Positions 1 through 4,658 of a stretch of DNA of 13,388 nt are shown one piece after another. How positions within the stretch are numbered: position 1 is the stretch's first letter; each line of letters starts with the position of its first letter. Both the position numbers and the translations under genes were made by a program. Origin of the DNA: an uncultured Oscillospiraceae bacterium (GTDB lineage Bacteria; Bacillota; Clostridia; Oscillospirales; Oscillospiraceae). Under the pieces are notes generated by a model. The model saw nothing but the letters and a program-made list of their open reading frames with translations. It was not told the DNA's origin and searched no databases. The stretch spans positions 1-13,388 of the forward strand of contig CANQKJ010000028.1 of the NCBI GenBank assembly GCA_947624465.1, in the 5' to 3' direction.

Positions 1-647
1 CTACAAAACTCGCTTTTGGGATTGATATTGTAATATATTTGCCCACAGTTTTTGCAGATTTTTAGTGTCTTCCGCGGGCTGCTGACCAATGCGCTGTATG
101 CGAAATGGAGGAACGCCTCCAGCGAGGAAAACTCCCAGGAAAACTGCGGGCGCGTCGCTCCTGTCATGTGGAAGCCAATCGATCCAGACAAAGCCAGAAG
201 ATCGGAGCCCTTTGGAAGCGGGAGAACCTCCGGTCTGCCTATGATGCTGAACCGCTGATACAGGCTTTTGAACACGTTGCGAAAGCGTTCCAATTCCTCG
301 CCATAGCCTTTGCTGTTTACCAAGCGGCTTGACGGCCTCAAATCGGGGTGCTGGACAGGGGCGGTGTCCTTATCCGCCCCAAGCCCCAGGAGGCCGTAAC
401 GGGCCGCAAAATCGGTGCAGGCGTAGTCTTTTGACGGGTCGTCTATGGTAATCAGACGCCCCAGTTCCAACGCATTTGCAACCAGCTCTCCAGGCATCTC
501 TGCGCAGTTATACCAAATCAACCTGGGCTGCTCAGAGTCGTCAAGATCCGGAACCAGATATTGCACGCCTCTATGTTTTTTAATTGTATAGCCCTGCCAC
601 AGAGGCCACATGATGCGCTGGCCTACTAAGACGTCATTCAATTCCAT
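1..647 (-). CDS. Hypothetical protein with a C-terminal zinc-ribbon motif, cut by the left edge
   Basis: The reading frame is open for 215 codons from the ATG at 647 to the window edge, so the C-terminus is missing. An AGGAGG site lies 7 bases before the ATG, which makes the start firm. The protein begins MELNDVLVGQRIMWPLW and has no signal peptide or membrane segment. Near the cut end it has CKNCG (about residues 199-203) and another Cys as the last complete codon, about 16 residues later. This spacing looks like the first part of a Cys4 zinc ribbon. The layout (mixed N-terminal region, then a C-terminal zinc ribbon) resembles DUF6076-type proteins common in Clostridia, but I cannot confirm the family. 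It lies 85 bp downstream of the sigma-like gene on the same strand and is probably cotranscribed with it as element cargo. Function unknown. Confidence 0.8.
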   Translation of the reverse strand, partial: MELNDVLVGQRIMWPLWQGYTIKKHRGVQYLVPDLDDSEQPRLIWYNCAEMPGELVANALELGRLITIDDPSKDYACTDFAARYGLLGLGADKDTAPVQHPDLRPSSRLVNSKGYGEELERFRNVFKSLYQRFSIIGRPEVLPLPKGSDLLALSGSIGFHMTGATRPQFSWEFSSLEAFLHFAYSALVSSPRKTLKICKNCGQIYYNINPKSEFC

Positions 648-732
648 CACAGTTCCTCCTGTGTAATCGCTGTAATCACTATACCATCTTTCAGCCGGAG
701 CCGCAAGAGCGGTTCTGGCTATTTTTGCATTT

Positions 733-1242
733 TCAGGGGTCTTTGCGCCCGGTCACCAACAGCCGGACCTTCTCAATTGCCCTCTTTCGGAGTTTGGTCA
801 CGTTTCGAACCGAGCATCCCAGTTCCTCCGCAATCTCTTTGGTGGAGACCTGGCATACGACGTTCTCCCAGAGCACCAGCCGCTGGAGGCCGCTCAGCTC
901 TTTCAGCGCCGCGCTGGTGGGATACTCAGCGACCAGTTGGTGGATGTCCTCCGGGCGTTGGGAGAAGATCACGTCGTCCCATTCCTCCCAGTGGCACAGT
1001 TTCCTCCAGTCTCCCGGCCTCTGAACTCTCAGCTCTTCCGGCATGGGCTCCCGCTCCATCACCGTGGGGTCCAGATCCGCCCGGTGTTCTTCATGTCTCC
1101 GCTCGTTGTTCCCGTCGTAGCGGTCCAACTCGGCCAGAACGCCGTCCCAGTTGCCGACGCCGGCCAGTTCTCGGAGCCTATGATCCAGTTCCGCCTCCCG
1201 CTTGTCCGCCTCATTGCCCCACTTGAAATTCTTTTCCGCCAT
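733..1242 (-). CDS. Sigma-70 region 4-like helix-turn-helix protein
   Basis: The product has 169 residues. Residues 1-105 are charged, rich in Glu, Arg and Trp, and not recognisable. Residues about 113-163 match the region 4 helix-turn-helix of sigma factors: LKELSGLQRLVLW, then STKEIAEELGCSVRNVTKLR, then a basic helix. Region 2, which binds the -10 element and core polymerase, is not visible, so this is unlikely to be a complete sigma factor. Similar short sigma-like proteins are common on conjugative and integrative elements of Clostridia, where they act as regulators. The start at 1242 is preceded by AGGGGTG at a rather long distance of 11 bases. It is the first gene of a leftward unit whose promoter lies at 1300-1328, opposite the excisionase-like gene. 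DNA binding is likely; the target is unknown. Confidence 0.8.
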   Translation of the reverse strand: MAEKNFKWGNEADKREAELDHRLRELAGVGNWDGVLAELDRYDGNNERRHEEHRADLDPTVMEREPMPEELRVQRPGDWRKLCHWEEWDDVIFSQRPEDIHQLVAEYPTSAALKELSGLQRLVLWENVVCQVSTKEIAEELGCSVRNVTKLRKRAIEKVRLLVTGRKDP

Positions 1243-1264
1243 GGTACCGTTTTCACCCCTCGAA

Positions 1265-1283
1265 CCGTCTATCTTATAGACGG
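1265..1283. promoter_or_regulatory. Perfect inverted repeat, candidate operator
   Basis: CCGTCTAT and ATAGACGG form perfect 8-bp arms around a 3-base centre (CTT). The repeat lies 23-41 bp before the start of the sigma-like gene, just downstream of its predicted -10 box, so it would be in the 5' leader. It could be a repressor site or an RNA hairpin; no T-run follows on either strand, so a terminator is unlikely. Confidence 0.5.
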
Positions 1284-1290
1284 AGTAATT

Positions 1291-1317
1291 GTTGTAATTA
1301 TAATAATCAATTACAAC
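1291..1317. promoter_or_regulatory. Inverted repeat over the divergent promoters, candidate operator
   Basis: GTTGTAATT and AATTACAAC are perfect 9-bp arms separated by 9 bp, in an AT-rich patch of otherwise GC-rich DNA. The centre holds the predicted -10 boxes of both directions, so a dimeric protein bound here could control both the sigma-like gene and the excisionase-integrase unit. The likely binder would be one of the helix-turn-helix proteins encoded next to it (inference). Confidence 0.55.
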
Positions 1318-1328
1318 ATAATTGTCAA
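1300..1328 (-). promoter_or_regulatory. Promoter of the leftward sigma-like unit
   Basis: On the minus strand TTGACA (1328-1323) and TATTAT (1305-1300) are separated by exactly 17 bp. An overlapping TATAAT lies 3 bp further on. Transcription would start near 1293 and give a leader of about 50 bases. A plus-strand TATAAT at 1299-1304 with only a weak -35 suggests the opposite promoter overlaps it. Confidence 0.6.
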
Positions 1329-1346
1329 GAGGGAGGGCTGCAAATC

Positions 1347-1577
1347 ATGGGCAGAGAGGATAAAAATCTGACCCGATACCGGGCCATGTTCCGGGGCTAC
1401 CCAGACGCTCTGACCCCGGAACAGGTCCGGCAGATGCTGGGTGTGGGCCAGCGGACGGCCTACCGGCTGCTGCGAACGGGGGCTATTCCCAGCGTGCGGA
1501 TGGGCCGGATCTACCGGATTCCCAAGACGGCGGTCATCGACTATCTTTGCGCCGGGGAAAACGCAGAAAAGACTTGA
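1347..1577 (+). CDS. Excisionase-like helix-turn-helix protein
   Basis: This 76-residue protein is almost entirely one winged helix-turn-helix of the excisionase/MerR-like type (residues about 22-68): LTPEQVRQMLGVGQRTAYR forms the two helices, IPSVRMGRIYRIPK the wing with its basic residues, and TAVIDYL the last helix. Such proteins bend DNA at attachment sites and steer tyrosine integrases towards excision, and some also repress transcription. GGGAGG lies 10 bases before the ATG. It is 63 bp upstream of the integrase and reads in the same direction, the usual xis-int arrangement. Excisionase is the likeliest role; a purely transcriptional role is possible. Confidence 0.8.
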   Translation: MGREDKNLTRYRAMFRGYPDALTPEQVRQMLGVGQRTAYRLLRTGAIPSVRMGRIYRIPKTAVIDYLCAGENAEKT

Positions 1578-1640
1578 AAAACGCACCGTTCCAAGGTAAC
1601 ATCACAAGACCTTAGAGCGGCGTGGAAGGGAGGTATTGTT

Positions 1641-2891
1641 ATGAAAGGAGAGGTCACCGGCAGCTTGTTTGAGCGCCGGGGCAAGTTTACCGCCATCCTG
1701 AGCTACTACGACGAGGACGGCAAGCGGCGGCAGAAGTCCGTGGCGCTGGGCATCCCGGTGAAGGGCGGAAAGCGTAAGGCGATGGCCAGGCTGGAGGAAT
1801 TGAAGCGGGAGTTCGCCCTCAAAGAGCCCGCCAAGCCCAAGGAGGAGTCTCCGCTGTTCGCGGACTATTTGAAGGATTGGCTGAAGATCGCCTCCACCAC
1901 CATCGAGCGGACCACAAAACAGAGTTATGAGCAGCTGTTCAAGGCCCGGCTGGACCCGTTTTTTCGTTCCCGGAAGCTGAAACTGTGCGACGTAGAGCCC
2001 AAGCACATCCGGGAACTGCACCAGTCCATCCTGGACGACGGCTGCAACGCCAACACCGTCATCCACTACCACGCCCTGGTGCGGAAGGCCCTTCAGTACG
2101 CCGTGGAGAATGACATGATCCCCAGCAACCCCGCGGACCGGGTGGCACGGCCTCGCAAGGGCAAGTATCTGGCCGGCTACTATACCAAGGACGAATTGGC
2201 GGCGCTGTTCGAGGCCACCAAGGACGACTCTATGGCAGTGGTCATCCAGTTGGCGGCCTATTACGGTCTGCGCCGGAGCGAGGTGCTGGGCATCCGCTGG
2301 AGCGCCGTGGATTTCCAGCGGGGGACCGTGTCCATCAACCACAAGGTCACCGAACTCACCGAGAACGGCGAACACCGGCTCTACACCGAGGACAAGCTCA
2401 AAACCAAGTCCAGTTTCCGCACCCTGCCCCTGTTTCCGGCCACCCGAAAGCTGCTGGAAGAACAGAAGGAGAAGCAGGCGCGGTACCGGGCCATGTTTGG
2501 CAAGTCCTATTGCCGGGAGTACATAGACTACGTCTGCACCGACGAGTTGGGGCAGCTATTCCAGCCAAACTACGTCACCAACCATTTCCGGGTCCTGCTG
2601 GAACAGCACGGGCTGCGGCACATTCGATTCCACGACCTCAGGCATAGCTGCGCCACCCTGCTGCTCAGCCAGAACGTCCCCATGAAGCAAATACAGGATT
2701 GGCTGGGTCACTCCACCTTCTCCACCACTGCCGACATCTATTCTCACTTGGATTTCAGTTCCAAGCAGGAGTCCGCCGCCGCCATCGCCGCGGCCTTCGC
2801 CCCGCCGGAGCCCGAACAGGCAGAAGAACAGTTGGGGGAAGTAGAGGAGCAGAACGAGGCCCCCGGCTTCAGCATGACCATGGGGGTGTGA
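1641..2891 (+). CDS. Tyrosine site-specific integrase
   Basis: This 416-residue recombinase has the full family layout. Residues 1-60 form an arm-type DNA-binding domain that starts GSLFERRGKFTAILSYYD. Residues about 70-165 form the SAM-like core-binding domain. Residues about 180-370 form the catalytic domain, with Arg211 (GLRRSE), Lys256 (KTKSS), His331 and Arg334 (HDLRH), His357 (LGHS) and the nucleophile Tyr367 (DIYSHLD). All are intact, so the enzyme is probably active. The last 40 residues are Ala-, Pro- and Glu-rich. AGGGAGG lies 8 bases before the ATG. The length is normal for integrases of Bacillota elements. It would cut and join the element's attachment site with the chromosome; the tRNA-Ser region to the right (4506-4520) is the likely target. 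The next gene begins 1 bp after its stop. Confidence 0.95.
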   Translation: MKGEVTGSLFERRGKFTAILSYYDEDGKRRQKSVALGIPVKGGKRKAMARLEELKREFALKEPAKPKEESPLFADYLKDWLKIASTTIERTTKQSYEQLFKARLDPFFRSRKLKLCDVEPKHIRELHQSILDDGCNANTVIHYHALVRKALQYAVENDMIPSNPADRVARPRKGKYLAGYYTKDELAALFEATKDDSMAVVIQLAAYYGLRRSEVLGIRWSAVDFQRGTVSINHKVTELTENGEHRLYTEDKLKTKSSFRTLPLFPATRKLLEEQKEKQARYRAMFGKSYCREYIDYVCTDELGQLFQPNYVTNHFRVLLEQHGLRHIRFHDLRHSCATLLLSQNVPMKQIQDWLGHSTFSTTADIYSHLDFSSKQESAAAIAAAFAPPEPEQAEEQLGEVEEQNEAPGFSMTMGV

Positions 2892-2892
2892 G

Positions 2893-3453
2893 GTGAACTA
2901 CCAAAAGCTGCGGGAGCAGTATCCCGCCGTCATCACCATGGATCAGTTCTACCGTATCTGCCATATCAGCAAACGCAAGGCCCGGTGGCTGTTGGAGCAC
3001 GGGGTGGTGCCCTGCCGGGACTCAGGGAAAAAGACCCGGCGATTCAAGATCCGGCTGGCGGATGTGATTGCTTTCCTGGAGCGTCGGGACGCCGGAGATC
3101 CTGCGGTGGCTGCGCCCAAGGGAGCGTTCTCCAGTGGGGCCCACGTCCGCAAACCGGGACGGGTTCCCCTCACCGCTTCGGAACGAGAGAAACTGCGGGC
3201 ATCCCTCCTGGCCGCGTGGGAGAGCTGGCCGGACGCACTGACGGTGCGGCAGGCGGCGGAACTGTGCGGGTGCTCGGAGAACACGATGCACCGGTGGGCA
3301 CGGAAGGGCGCTGTGACAAGCGTGGCTTACCGTGGCGCCTATCTGGTGTCGAAGGAGGGGCTGGCTGGGTGGATGGCTATCAGACGGGGCGGCGCTCTCA
3401 GGCAGGAGCCATGGGAGCCCAGGCAAATTGATGATCCCATCCGTTTCGTATAG
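2893..3453 (+). CDS. Protein with two excisionase-like helix-turn-helix domains
   Basis: The start is a GTG one base after the integrase stop, with only a G-rich stretch as ribosome binding site, so translation is probably coupled to the integrase. The 186 residues hold two similar units. Residues about 14-64 read ITMDQFYRICHISKRKARWL, followed by a basic wing and ADVIAFLERR. Residues about 115-163 read ALTVRQAAELCGCSENTMHRW, then a wing and SKEGLAGWM. A 50-residue linker, basic at its start, joins them. Both units resemble the excisionase-type fold of the 76-residue protein upstream. A double-domain protein could bind two sites or bridge DNA at the attachment site. Its role as recombination directionality factor or regulator is inference. 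Confidence 0.8.
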   Translation: MNYQKLREQYPAVITMDQFYRICHISKRKARWLLEHGVVPCRDSGKKTRRFKIRLADVIAFLERRDAGDPAVAAPKGAFSSGAHVRKPGRVPLTASEREKLRASLLAAWESWPDALTVRQAAELCGCSENTMHRWARKGAVTSVAYRGAYLVSKEGLAGWMAIRRGGALRQEPWEPRQIDDPIRFV

Positions 3454-3486
3454 CATCGTCAAGAGCCGATAAAAATCGTACATTCA

Positions 3487-3538
3487 CTGACAGGACTGTT
3501 CGGAGCGGGGAGCGCATCGCTCGGAAGAGTCCTGTCGG
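3487..3538. repeat. Nested inverted repeat between the double HTH gene and the 115-residue gene
   Basis: GACAGGACT (3489-3497) pairs with AGTCCTGTC (3528-3536), extended by C-G and a T-G wobble on the outside. Inside lies a second hairpin, GAGCG-CAT-CGCTC (3510-3522). No T-run follows, so this is not a standard terminator. It could be a leader RNA structure, a processing site or a protein-binding cruciform. Confidence 0.55.
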
Positions 3539-3587
3539 ACATTTGCTGTTTTCTGCCGGTCAAGAGCCGGGAGAAATATCCGAAAAG

Positions 3588-3605
3588 TGCCCCTGTCGAG
3601 GGGCA
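3588..3605. repeat. Hairpin just upstream of the 115-residue gene
   Basis: TGCCCCT-GTCG-AGGGGCA is a perfect 7-bp stem with a 4-base loop. It ends 10 bases before the ribosome binding site of the next gene. Nearly the same stem (GCCCCT/AGGGGC) is found again at 4012-4026. Confidence 0.55.
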
Positions 3606-3626
3606 GAGGCGTGGAAAGGAGTTTTT

Positions 3627-3974
3627 ATGATCACCGGGCTGACAAAGCGGGAAAAGACCACGGAGATCTGGTTCGATGAGAAAGACCCCAGAATCCACAT
3701 CCGCACCCACAACACCGATCTGAAAAAGCGGCTTGCCGCCTATGCGCGGCGAAACCCCGGAGTATGCCGCCAGACCGACGAAGACCCGGAGACGGGATGT
3801 TTGGAATTTGACATTGAAAAAGGGCGGCTTTCCTTCCGGCTGACCGCTCCTTACAGCGAACAGCGGCGGGAGGCGGCAAGGAGGGCGGGGAAGGATCACG
3901 CTGCCAATTTGTCACATCATGTCCGCAAGGATGAGATGCAGGCCATTTTAGAATCAAAACCACTAGTAAACTAG
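3627..3974 (+). CDS. Small conserved-looking protein of unknown function
   Basis: The ATG at 3627 is preserved by a GAAAGGAG site 6 bases upstream, so I prefer it to the longer frame that opens at 3543. The 115 residues start MITGLTKREKTTEIWFDEKD. The sequence is soluble and charged: a probable short beta part (EIWFDEK, IHIRTHN), a helix (TDLKKRLAAYARRN), then FDIEKGRLSFRLTAPYSEQRREAARRA. There is no signal peptide or membrane segment. I have an impression that small proteins of this kind recur on mobile elements of gut Clostridia, sometimes named molecular chaperone without support; I do not assign a function. The last 26 residues (after RAGK) look like an added tail, and the stop codon lies inside a perfect palindrome (3957-3980). 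Confidence 0.75.
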   Translation: MITGLTKREKTTEIWFDEKDPRIHIRTHNTDLKKRLAAYARRNPGVCRQTDEDPETGCLEFDIEKGRLSFRLTAPYSEQRREAARRAGKDHAANLSHHVRKDEMQAILESKPLVN

Positions 3975-3980
3975 TGGTTT
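3957..3980. repeat. Palindrome containing the stop codon of the 115-residue gene
   Basis: AAACCACTAG and CTAGTGGTTT are perfect 10-bp arms around TAAA. The TAG stop at 3972-3974 lies in the right arm. No T-run follows. It is the first of the closely spaced hairpins that fill the stretch up to 4230. Confidence 0.7.
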
Positions 3981-3985
3981 GCTCA

Positions 3986-4195
3986 GACCCCAGAGGGGTC
4001 AGTACTTGCTGGCCCCTGTAAGGGGCATCGAATATTATCATCGCATCGCTTGCCCCGCAACCTGTAAACAGGTTATTTGTACTGACAGCCGTGTTGATTT
4101 GATGATATTCTTTCCCATTGTCAAAATCCCCTTGGCCTTTCGTGATGCAGTCGCCAAACCGTCACGTTTGGCCTTGGGGATTCTATTTGCCAAGG
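3986..4195 (+). other. Gene-free stretch packed with hairpins, possible structured RNA
   Basis: This 311-base gap between the last element gene and the tRNA (3975-4286) holds no credible gene. Perfect short stems follow each other: GACCCC/GGGGTC (3986-4000), GCCCCT/AGGGGC (4012-4026) and AACCTG/CAGGTT (4059-4074). The last two are enclosed by GTCAGTAC/GTACTGAC (3998-4005 with 4079-4086). A second set has AATCCCC/GGGGATT (4125-4131 with 4176-4182) around GCCAAAC/GTTTGGC (4153-4172). A competing pair, CCTTGGC/GCCAAGG (4130-4136 with 4189-4195), cannot form together with it. A terminator follows at once. The pattern suggests a folded transcript of about 270 bases, but stems in DNA could also be protein sites. 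Confidence 0.45.
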
Positions 4196-4205
4196 CTTTT
4201 TATTC

Positions 4206-4230
4206 ACCCCTGGTAGAACCAGGGGTTTTG
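4206..4230 (+). terminator. Intrinsic terminator of the rightward element transcript
   Basis: ACCCCTGGT-AGA-ACCAGGGGT is a perfect 9-bp stem with a 3-base loop, followed by TTTTGTT. It would end transcription coming from the integrase side or from the hairpin-rich stretch, before it runs against the tRNA gene. Confidence 0.8.
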
Positions 4231-4245
4231 TTAAGCTAAAGCAAC

Positions 4246-4283
4246 AAAAAACCGCAAATGCCGGCCCTTAGGCCGGCATTTGC
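4246..4283 (-). terminator. Intrinsic terminator of the tRNA-Ser transcript
   Basis: GCAAATGCCGGCC (4254-4266) and GGCCGGCATTTGC (4271-4283) form a perfect 13-bp stem with a CTTA loop. Read leftward, it is followed by GG and six Ts. It starts only 3 bases after the encoded CCA end of the tRNA, so it fits as the tRNA's terminator. Confidence 0.85.
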
Positions 4284-4286
4284 TTA

Positions 4287-4378
4287 TGGCGGAGATGGAG
4301 AGATTCGAACTCTCGCGCGTTTTTTAGACGCCTACCGCATTTCGAGTGCGGACCCTTCAACCACTTGGGTACATCTCC
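4287..4378 (-). tRNA. tRNA-Ser (anticodon CGA), intact, CCA encoded
   Basis: The leftward sequence folds into a complete class II tRNA. The acceptor stem is GGAGATG/CATCTCC (4378-4372 with 4297-4291). The D arm is CCC/GGG with loop AAGTGGTTGAA. The anticodon arm is CCGCA/TGCGG with loop CTCGAAA, giving anticodon CGA, which reads UCG. A long variable arm follows, as expected for serine, then the T arm GAGAG-TTCGAAT-CTCTC. The discriminator base is G and the CCA end is encoded (4289-4287). No promoter lies right before it; the nearest is at 4584-4612, about 200 bp upstream, so it is probably cut out of a longer transcript by RNase P. Confidence 0.97.
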
Positions 4379-4403
4379 ATGATGAAATTGTCGCTGGGAT
4401 TTC

Positions 4404-4422
4404 TGTTAGCATTTTGTTAGCA
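4404..4422. repeat. Tandem TGTTAGCA repeats, candidate integrase arm sites
   Basis: TGTTAGCA occurs at 4404-4411 and again at 4415-4422, an 11-bp period (one helical turn). Short direct repeats 50-150 bp from the crossover are typical of arm-type sites bound by the N-terminal domain of tyrosine integrases. These lie about 90 bp from the proposed crossover at 4508-4520. The link to this integrase is inference. Confidence 0.4.
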
Positions 4423-4452
4423 CAGCCCGAAGAAACGCCCTCCCGAACAGCC

Positions 4453-4483
4453 CGCAAACGCCCTGTTTATGCGGGTTTGCGGC
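4453..4483. repeat. Imperfect-loop inverted repeat between the two tRNA sequences
   Basis: CCGCAAAC and GTTTGCGG form 8-bp arms around about 15 bases, with an alternative CCCGCA/TGCGGG pairing inside. No good T-run follows on either strand. It lies in the transcribed spacer upstream of the intact tRNA; the role is unknown. Confidence 0.4.
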
Positions 4484-4505
4484 GTTTTATGGGACACTGT
4501 CGCGG

Positions 4506-4550
4506 CATGATTTCGAGTCAGGGCCGTTATAACCACTTCGATACCGCTGC
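4506..4550 (-). pseudogene. 5' half of a tRNA-Ser (CGA), broken at the anticodon arm
   Basis: Read leftward from 4550 the sequence follows a serine tRNA exactly up to the anticodon arm. It has a 7-base acceptor strand GCAGCGG, TA at positions 8-9, a D arm TCG/CGG with loop AAGTGGTTATAA, one base, and the anticodon arm CCTGA-CTCGAAA-TCATG (4 of 5 pairs, anticodon CGA). After 4506 nothing resembles a variable arm, T arm or 3' acceptor strand, and CCGCTGC, needed to pair with the 5' end, is not found on the minus strand downstream. A strong promoter sits just upstream, so this was a real gene. The body differs from the intact tRNA-Ser in the acceptor and D arms, so it is not a simple duplication. 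Confidence 0.75.
4508..4520. other. Proposed attachment core in the tRNA anticodon loop
   Basis: TGA-TTTCGAG-TCA has inverted 3-bp flanks around 7 bp that are exactly the anticodon loop of the broken tRNA-Ser. Tyrosine integrases commonly cross over in a 7-bp anticodon loop flanked by its symmetrical stem. The tRNA sequence is intact to the right of this site and lost to the left, as expected for an element junction. The core ATTTCGAGT also occurs in the intact tRNA at 4339-4347. Confidence 0.45.
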
Positions 4551-4583
4551 GTATTCGATTTTCCGCCCCGCGGGGGCCTCATT

Positions 4584-4612
4584 AGGATATCCCATTTGGA
4601 CGGGGATGTCAA
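4584..4612 (-). promoter_or_regulatory. tRNA promoter
   Basis: On the minus strand TTGACA (4612-4607) and TATCCT (4589-4584) are separated by 17 bp. The start would be near 4577, about 27 bases before the broken tRNA-Ser and about 200 bases before the intact one. It is the only good promoter seen for the intact tRNA. Confidence 0.75.
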
Positions 4613-4658
4613 GAGCGGAGCGCCCGCCGGACGTCCCATCCGCCGGGCGGCGCCGCGG

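Noticed and set aside
52..332. Rightward small frames at the left edge
   Set aside because: They lie antisense to the open frame of the zinc-ribbon gene, which has the better start signal and domain evidence.
3957..4226. CRISPR array or simple repeat array
   Set aside because: The stems differ from each other in sequence and spacing; there is no constant repeat with unique spacers.
4378..4506. Split or intron-containing tRNA: the spacer as an intron between the 5' half and a 3' half
   Set aside because: The spacer of about 130 bases is too short for a group I intron, and the downstream tRNA is complete with its own, different 5' half, so no splicing product is needed.
1324..4615. Scattered GTCAAGAG (about 1324, 3458, 3559, 4608) as a repeat family
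   Set aside because: Two of the four are explained by minus-strand TTGACA boxes; the 8-mer is short and the contexts differ. Only the 11-base pair at 3458 and 3559 is kept, as a minor point.
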